A DNA stretch of 64,000 nucleotides from Theocolax elegans. Taxonomy: Eukaryota > Arthropoda > Insecta > Hymenoptera > Cerocephalidae. Within the stretch, counting starts at the first letter, position 1. Every line of letters starts with the position of its first letter. A program made the translations under genes and the position numbers. The notes under the pieces were generated by a model. That model was not told where the DNA came from, did no database searches, and saw only the letters and a list, made by a program, of their open reading frames with translations. This document shows, piece by piece, positions 58,508 to 64,000 of this stretch. The DNA lies in contig CM047429.1 of assembly GCA_026168455.1 (NCBI GenBank), positions 4,925,125 to 4,989,124 of the forward strand. The letters run 5' to 3'.

Positions 58508-61304
58508 TTTAACCATCGGCCATGTCAATGCTCAATCATTGTGTGCGCATTATGTTGACATCGAATGCTTCATCCGCCAGCGCTCCTTTCATGTTTTCGG
58601 AGTTAGCGAGACCTGGCTAAAGGATCATTCTGACATTAGTTTGATTAATATTTCTAATTATAATTTTTATCGCAATGACAGGACTGGTAAGAGTGGAGGA
58701 GGTGTTGGGCTTTATGTTAGCTCGATGTTTCGCTCAAGAGTAGTTGCCTTCTCCTATTATGGTAATTTTTACGTAAAAAAACCTGAATTTTTGCTTGTAG
58801 AGGTCGTAATCAAACATTGCATTTTTTTATTTGTTGTCGTATATAATCCACCGAAGGCAGGTTTCTGGTCCGAGGTTGAAGTGGCCATTCTCAATTGTTC
58901 TTCGCGCTTCGATTGCTTAGTGTTGCTTGGCGATCTAAATATTGATTGGAATGTCCCTTCTACACCTAGAAATATCTTGATGACTTCATTGTCAGTTTTG
59001 GGCCTTTGCGTCGTCCCTTTCTCAGCCACTCATCATACTGATAGCTCAGAGTCCACTATTGATTATGTGTGTGTTCAGGATCTCGATACTGTTAGCGCTT
59101 ATGAGCAGCTGATTTTGCCTGCTGTTTCCAAGCATGATGCTTTATGTGTTCGGCTAGCTCTCGACGTATCAAATACAAGTTGCCGTACTTTATCGTTCCG
59201 TTCGCTCCGTAATTTCAAATTGATGGACTTTTTGAGAGATCTTGATATGCAGCCTTTGAACGCAGTCACCCGGGAATTATCTGTGGACAGAAAGGTTGAA
59301 TCTTTTTCTTCCATGCTTATCGAAACTTATAGTTTGCATGCCCCGTTGGTTACCATCACCCCGCGTAAAAGGTCTCCTGCTTGGATAACTGACGAAATTA
59401 AGAGTCTCATCTTTTCGCGCGATAAAGCTTACCGGAATTATAAACGTCATAGGTTATCTAGTCTCCGTCTCGTCTTCAATCGCCTGCGAAATAGAGTAAA
59501 GTGTGTTATTAGGAATGCCAGGTTCCATTACTTTTGTACTAAATTTCGTTCGTGCAATAACAGCAAGGCGATTTGGAAAGTTGTCGATCAACTAGGTGTA
59601 AGGGGTCCTACTTTAACTACCGCGACTCTTCCTGTGTCCCCGGACATTCTTAATAGATATTACATAGGTGATCAGGTTTCTAAGAAGTCTTCCCTCATTC
59701 AGGGCCCGGTTATAAATCCAGATGCACGTTTTTATTTTTCGCACATCAGCTTAGATTCATTCTCTTTGGCTCTACAACGTCTACGTTCAAACGCATCTGG
59801 CCATGATGGTATCTCACGTACCATTCTAGTTGACTCTCTTAGCATCACGACGCCTATTTTACTTAATATTTTTGATCACTCTCTGCAATCAGGAATCTTT
59901 CCAAGTTTCTGGAAGCATGCGATAGTCCGGCCTATTCCTAAGATTAAGAATGCTGTCAGTCCCCAAGACCTCCGCCCAATAAGCATCCTCTGTACCCCTT
60001 CAAAGTTGTTAGAAGCTGTTGCATGTAGTCAGATCGATTCTTATATTACTGCATTTAACATCATAGATGAGTTTCAATCCGGGTTTAGGAAGAATCATAG
60101 TGCAACAACTGCACTTATAAAAATCACTGATGATCTTCGCAAGGCTGTTGACGATGACATGGTCTCTCTGATCGTCTCTATTGACTTCAAGCAGGCCTTT
60201 GACAGGGTGGACTTTGACTTGCTGTGCTGTAAACTAAAATTGTACGGTTTTTCTACCCCTGCAGTGGATTGGATTCAATCCTTCTTAAATGATCGAACTC
60301 AAACGGTTGTTTGCCCCAGTGGTCGCTCCTCAAGTAGTTTAAGGCGCCTGGATGGAGTTCCGCAGGGCTCTTTGCTGGGACCGTTACTTTTCATGTTATT
60401 TATTAATGACCTCCCACGCTGCTTAGAATATTGTAAGTACCATTTATACGCCGACGACTTTTGTATATATTTTTCTTGTCCTTATCGCAACCGCTCTGAT
60501 GCAATCCAAAAAGTCAACCAAGACTTGGCGAATGTGCTTGGTTGGTCGTCTTCAAACAGTCTGTCTGTCAATGCTAACAAGACTAGGGCTATGTGGGTCG
60601 GCAGCCGAAGTTATGTCAGTAGATTAGATCGAGATACTCTACCTCTCTTAACTCTGGGAACCTCCACCATTGATTTTTGTGATAAGGTGAAACTCTTGGG
60701 CGTAGTCATTGACCCTACTTTGACCTTTGTTAATCAAACGCAGGTCATTTCTAGTAGGAGTTTCGCCTCCATAAGCCGGCTAAAACGTAACGCGGATGCT
60801 ATGCCCCGTTTTGTGAAGACCTTGCTGGCCAGGTCTCTCGTTTTATCTCACTTTGACTATTGCGCTCCATTATTCTTTGGTCTTACCGGTGAGCTCTCTC
60901 TCAAAATGCTTCGTGCCATGAATGCTTCTCTTCGGTTCATTTCTGGGAAAAGGAAAAGCGACCATATCGCTGGCGAGTATGCGAATTTTGAAATTATGCC
61001 TTTTTTAAACAGAGTTCAGTACTTAGCTTTTGCGTTACTTGCGAAGGTTCTGCACACCCGTGAACTTAAGTATTTATTCTGTAAATTCGTTTTTAAAGAC
61101 CCATGTACTATGGGTTCTAGGCGCGTTTCCCCTTTAGATCTTGTAACCGATTTTTGTAAAACCTCGACTGGCCAGGCTGCTTTCGCGATCTATGCGACTC
61201 GCCTATGGAATAAACTGCCGCTGGACTTGCGTGAGCTTTATAATCGTTCCTGCTTTAAATTTAAGTTGCGTAAGTTTTTTCTTAGCGAGACAATTAGTTT
61301 ATAA
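58500..61304 (+). CDS. LINE B ORF2: AP endonuclease-reverse transcriptase
   Basis: 934 residues from MDNLTIGHVNAQSL, the ATG overlapping the ORF1 stop; an upstream in-frame ATG at 58422 lies inside ORF1. Endonuclease: Asn10 in VNAQSL, Glu37 in VSETWL, LLGDLNIDWN, STIDYVCV and SKHDALCV. RT: NASGHDGISRTILVDSL, DLRPISILCTPSKLLEA, FQSGFRKNHSATTALIK, SIDFKQAFDRVDFD, DGVPQGSLLGPLLFMLFIND and the catalytic YADD at about 650-653. The C-terminal region LSLKMLRAMNASLRFISG is usual for CR1/Jockey-group LINEs. No RNase H. Nicks target DNA and primes cDNA synthesis there; preference for TC tracts is inferred from context. Confidence 0.9.
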   Translation: MDNLTIGHVNAQSLCAHYVDIECFIRQRSFHVFGVSETWLKDHSDISLINISNYNFYRNDRTGKSGGGVGLYVSSMFRSRVVAFSYYGNFYVKKPEFLLVEVVIKHCIFLFVVVYNPPKAGFWSEVEVAILNCSSRFDCLVLLGDLNIDWNVPSTPRNILMTSLSVLGLCVVPFSATHHTDSSESTIDYVCVQDLDTVSAYEQLILPAVSKHDALCVRLALDVSNTSCRTLSFRSLRNFKLMDFLRDLDMQPLNAVTRELSVDRKVESFSSMLIETYSLHAPLVTITPRKRSPAWITDEIKSLIFSRDKAYRNYKRHRLSSLRLVFNRLRNRVKCVIRNARFHYFCTKFRSCNNSKAIWKVVDQLGVRGPTLTTATLPVSPDILNRYYIGDQVSKKSSLIQGPVINPDARFYFSHISLDSFSLALQRLRSNASGHDGISRTILVDSLSITTPILLNIFDHSLQSGIFPSFWKHAIVRPIPKIKNAVSPQDLRPISILCTPSKLLEAVACSQIDSYITAFNIIDEFQSGFRKNHSATTALIKITDDLRKAVDDDMVSLIVSIDFKQAFDRVDFDLLCCKLKLYGFSTPAVDWIQSFLNDRTQTVVCPSGRSSSSLRRLDGVPQGSLLGPLLFMLFINDLPRCLEYCKYHLYADDFCIYFSCPYRNRSDAIQKVNQDLANVLGWSSSNSLSVNANKTRAMWVGSRSYVSRLDRDTLPLLTLGTSTIDFCDKVKLLGVVIDPTLTFVNQTQVISSRSFASISRLKRNADAMPRFVKTLLARSLVLSHFDYCAPLFFGLTGELSLKMLRAMNASLRFISGKRKSDHIAGEYANFEIMPFLNRVQYLAFALLAKVLHTRELKYLFCKFVFKDPCTMGSRRVSPLDLVTDFCKTSTGQAAFAIYATRLWNKLPLDLRELYNRSCFKFKLRKFFLSETISL

Positions 61305-61571
61305 GTAGTTTAGGATTTTAGTCTCTTTTTTTTTATTTTTATTTTTATTTTTATGTTGATTTTTATTTTATTTATTTTTTGTTCTTTTTATGTGTTATTT
61401 ATTATTTAAGGGTTAGAATAGTTCTTACTGCGTGACCCACCGGACTTCTGTCCGGTTTGTAATGGGTTAATTCTCTACGTACTCGTCTCTGTAACTTATT
61501 TTATTCCTGTATGGCTTTGGCCAATTAGGACCTTGAGTCCTTGGACAATAAATATTATCTATCTATCTATC

Positions 61572-61625
61572 TCTCTCTCTCTCTCTCTAACTCGTACAAC
61601 TCTCTCTCTCTCTCTCTCTCTCTCT
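61572..61625. repeat. (TC)n-TAACTCGTACAAC-(TC)n block, second copy
   Basis: Repeats the block at 55450-55506 over more than 50 bp, then continues into single-copy leader (TTTCGCTCTCTCGCAAACTC). Confidence 0.85.
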
Positions 61626-61758
61626 TTCGCTCTCTCGCAAACTCAACCCGCTCATGTTTCGCCGCGACACTGCTCGAGCGCGAAAAGATGTCCGACAAAC
61701 TTTTATTTTAATTTAAAATCGGTGAGGACAAAACCGAAGTCCTGTCACGGTCGACATT

Positions 61759-62910
61759 TGTGACGTGGTATTCGTGTACCCGGTCAAATTAATTAATTTT
61801 TATAATTAATAAAAACCGTTGGGCCGCGTTGCCCAATACCGCACACACAATTAATTTATTGTTGTCGCGAAAATGCTCGCTGTCGCCAGGAACACGAGTT
61901 CGCTGGGACGAACGGTGTGGAGGATTCGGGCGATCCTCCTTGCCTCGACACGATTTACTTTAAATTAAATGAATAGTCGGCGGGAGCCAGTGTTGCCAGA
62001 TAGAGGTATTTTTTCTTTGTTCCACTCACACAGTACGACCTCATTTACATTAGATAATAGAGGATAGAAAAACCCTAAATGGTAACCCTGGCGGGAGCGG
62101 GGAGAATTAATAATTACACAAGAATTATTAAAATAAAAATGAATAAAACATTTATTCCATTACCTAAACAATTGGCCATCCAGGCCGTTTGCCGCAATAA
62201 ATGTTGTTTCGCGCGGGTGGAAGTATCGGGAGTCAACCGGATCGATATCCTCGCCTGTGGTTGACTCTGCCCCGATTTCCGCTATTCGGGTTCCGGCGTA
62301 CCCGAATACACTCCCGAGTTCACACACAAACACACTCGGGGAAGGGGGGAAACGCGCGGTAATATAATTATACTTACCCGGGTGCGCCCTGCGGATGGCC
62401 TAGCCGATCCTTGTCCCTTTGGCCTCCTGGGCAACGGAGGCCGACGTCGGCTGCGGTGTTGAAAAGGCGGCCCAATGCCGCGGTGAGTGCTTCGCGAACC
62501 GCGTCTACACTCTCGCACGTTCCCGTCCTTGTTCACACACCAAGAAGTCACTCGCGGCTCACTCGCGAAGTCGATGCGGATTCCGACGGCTTTGCGCCTC
62601 ACGCGCCTTTTTTTAGCCGTCAACAATACACTGGATCGGCACCGGATAGATTCGTCCGCGTCGAGCGGTGGATCGGGACGTACTCCTTAGGCAATCGCCT
62701 AATTTTCCAAAAAAGGGATGAGAGTGAGAAACACACACACATTCTCGCGCTCTCATCCCTACGTACTATTGCGCGCGTAATTGTACACTTGATCTCAGTA
62801 AACAAATGTCGTCGGTTGCCCTTGACATACGAAAGGCTCCGACGACTTACAATTAGCGAATTTAAATATTCTATTCGTCGTGAATAGATTGTGTGACGAT
62901 TTCCGTCACA
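61759..62910 (-). repeat. Gypsy-B 5' LTR (right), 1152 bp including a MITE
   Basis: Complete LTR with TGTGACG at 61759 and CGTCACA ending 62910, followed by the target duplication AAGT. About 1049 bp without the MITE. The part right of about 62518 has no counterpart in the truncated left LTR. A primer-binding site of the usual TGG type is not obvious just inside 61758. Confidence 0.88.
61988..62090. mobile_element. hAT-type MITE (103 bp) with 8-bp target duplication
   Basis: Ends CAGTGTTGCCA and TGGTAACCCTG (imperfect TIRs). Flanked by GCGGGAGC at 61980-61987 and 62091-62098. The left LTR has the empty site with a single GCGGGAGC, confirming the borders. Confidence 0.9.
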
Positions 62911-62914
62911 AAGT

Positions 62915-63116
62915 TCATTTCAATCACCAATCTTTGGTCAAACTCATGGGAATGCAAATATTTATAATTTAAGCGTTAACCCATATAAGATAAATGTTTA
63001 TCTTATTTGAATTAACGATATTTAAAAAAAGAGTTTTAATAAGATACTTTCACAGGATAACAACACTCAGGTATGTAGATTTACAACAATTCACTTGGTT
63101 ATTTTTGTGTATTTTC
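62915..63116. other. AT-rich right flank of Gypsy-B, nothing recognised
   Basis: No coding signal or repeat structure. Confidence 0.5.
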
Positions 63117-63223
63117 CACGTACTTATTTCACGTGTATTTTTCAAGTATATTTGATACGTATATATTTCATGAATATTTGTCACGTGTATCTTTCAAGTG
63201 TACTTTTCATGTGCATAGTTGGA
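63117..63223. repeat. 13-bp tandem array (CACGTGTATTTTT type)
   Basis: About eight diverged units: CACGTACTTATTT, CACGTGTATTTTT, CAAGTATATTTGA, TACGTATATATTT, CATGAATATTTGT, CACGTGTATCTTT, CAAGTGTACTTTT, CATGTG. A perfect hairpin TTTTACGTG-TATTTTT-CACGTAAAA follows at about 63242-63266. Confidence 0.8.
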
Positions 63224-63266
63224 ACCGAATTACAGGTAATATTTTACGTGTATTTTTCACGTAAAA

Positions 63267-63934
63267 ATATCACATGTTTTTTTTTAACAGGGCATTTTTT
63301 ATAAAATTTTTGTTTATTATGAATAAATATTTGATAGTTCTCAGTAAATATTAAATATAAATATTTTATAGCATCAAAAAAATCACTTTACTTGTACCAA
63401 AATATACTATTATTTTGTTCAAATAATTTCTTCTATGATTTTTATAAGCTTTGTTTGTTGCAAATAATTTAAATTTAAATAAATTAATTATTAAATTTGA
63501 ATAAATATTTACTTGTTATGAATATTCATAATTAGTTCTAAATACATATTTATTTGTTTCAAACAAACTAATTTGAAATAAATCAACTTATTTGTTTCAA
63601 ATAAATTTTTTTTCTCAGTGTAACAATAAATAAGCGTAATAACCATTATTCACAGTCTAAAATCAGACGTTTTTTTGCTATTATTAACTGTTTAATTTAG
63701 TTATTAGAAGATTATTTCAGTTAATTACACTCATTTATTGTTATAAAAAGTTATTTGCATTAAGTTTTTTCCGCTAAGAATGATATAAATCCTACGTATA
63801 TTATCTGTGAAAAATGAAAAAAGAATTACTGTTTATTCTAATAAGTATTTGTACTTGAGAATTTAGGAATTTAAAAGAGAATCGTGTAATTAGCATATAT
63901 AAGTTCATTATGATGAGCTATCGAATTGATATAT
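63267..63934. other. AT-rich, nothing recognised
   Basis: Repeated TTTGTTTCAAATAAA-like phrases (63550-63615) but no defined element or gene. Confidence 0.5.
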
Positions 63935-64000
63935 TGTAACGGGGTCTGCCTCTAATTAAGGCCGAAATTAGAAGCATGGCCATAAGGGCCACGGTATGGG
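63935..64000 (+). other. Possible start of another gypsy LTR at window end
   Basis: TGTAACGGGGTCTGCC begins at 63935; TGTAACGG-type starts are common in gypsy LTRs. Only 66 bp are visible, so this is tentative. Confidence 0.25.

Larger units (their letters stand above)
56981..61572 (+). mobile_element. LINE B: structurally complete LINE with two intact ORFs
   Basis: Begins immediately after (TC)n at 56980. Has a 5' leader of about 360 bp, ORF1, ORF2 and a 3' untranslated region with stem-loops ACCGGACTTCTGTCCGGT (about 61439) and GGACCTTGAGTCC (about 61529). It ends in AATAAATATT and an (ATCT)n tail that merges into (TC)n. Complete ORFs make it a candidate for recent activity. Confidence 0.85.
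44565..62910 (-). mobile_element. Gypsy-B: Ty3/gypsy LTR retrotransposon with nested LINEs
   Basis: Bounded by LTRs with TGTGACG...CGTCACA ends and by AAGT target duplications at 44561-44564 and 62911-62914. Minus-strand order: 5' LTR (62910-61759), leader with (TC)n tracts holding LINEs A, C and B, a hairpin-rich leader (51292-49917), gag (49652-47092), protease-RT (46394-45264), truncated 3' LTR (45233-44565). RNase H, integrase and the upstream part of the 3' LTR are deleted at about 45234-45263. Confidence 0.88.

Noticed and set aside
61720..61758. tRNA primer-binding site for Gypsy-B
   Set aside because: The minus-strand sequence just inside the 5' LTR does not start with TGG or resemble a tRNA 3' end that I can name.

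Overview
The window looks like a nuclear chromosome segment of an arthropod, most likely an insect. It is AT-rich, has no operon structure, has introns with GT/AG borders, and is packed with animal-type transposons: Ty3/gypsy, Jockey, CR1/L2-like LINEs, Penelope-like, Helitron, MULE, hAT and piggyBac MITEs, foldbacks and a tRNA-derived SINE. The only host gene I could support is the 5' part of the splicing factor gene Prp31 (two exons, minus strand, 22348-23081). Everything else recognisable is mobile-element sequence, nested several layers deep.

Layout. 1-5721: minus-strand gypsy element (Gypsy-A), integrase to gag, decayed, with a duplicated protease region carrying a double-hairpin insertion. 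6409-7466: Mutator-like transposase relic. 8221-8368: piggyBac-like MITE. 8590-20210: a minus-strand LINE (LINE-1; ORF1 18784-19509, ORF2 interrupted) whose endonuclease domain was split at an A|T site by a Helitron (10783-18581). A 3.79-kb segment spanning the LINE/Helitron junction was then tandemly duplicated (8976-12763 and 12764-16547). 22348-23081: Prp31 exons. 23537-31410: inverted-repeat-bounded block with a Jockey element (gag and ORF2), its partial duplicate and smaller foldbacks. 31566-36326: a large palindrome whose dyad was hit by both a Helitron and a TA-targeting MITE. 36518-37360: another foldback.

38123-44080: two Penelope-like elements in inverted arrangement, with hammerhead ribozyme-like motifs in the terminal repeats, the second interrupted by a SINE. 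44565-62910: a second gypsy element (Gypsy-B) flanked by AAGT target duplications. It has decayed gag, an internally deleted pol, a leader full of covarying hairpins, and (TC)n tracts that received a cluster of LINEs (A, C1, C2, B). LINE B keeps two intact overlapping ORFs. The right LTR carries a hAT MITE with an 8-bp target duplication. 62911-64000: AT-rich DNA with a 13-bp CACGTG-type array and possibly the first bases of another LTR.

Relative ages follow from the nesting: Gypsy-B is older than its LINEs; LINE-1 is older than its Helitron, which is older than the tandem duplication; the palindrome is older than the Helitron and MITE at its centre. All calls come from reading the sequence and known family motifs; no database search was possible.
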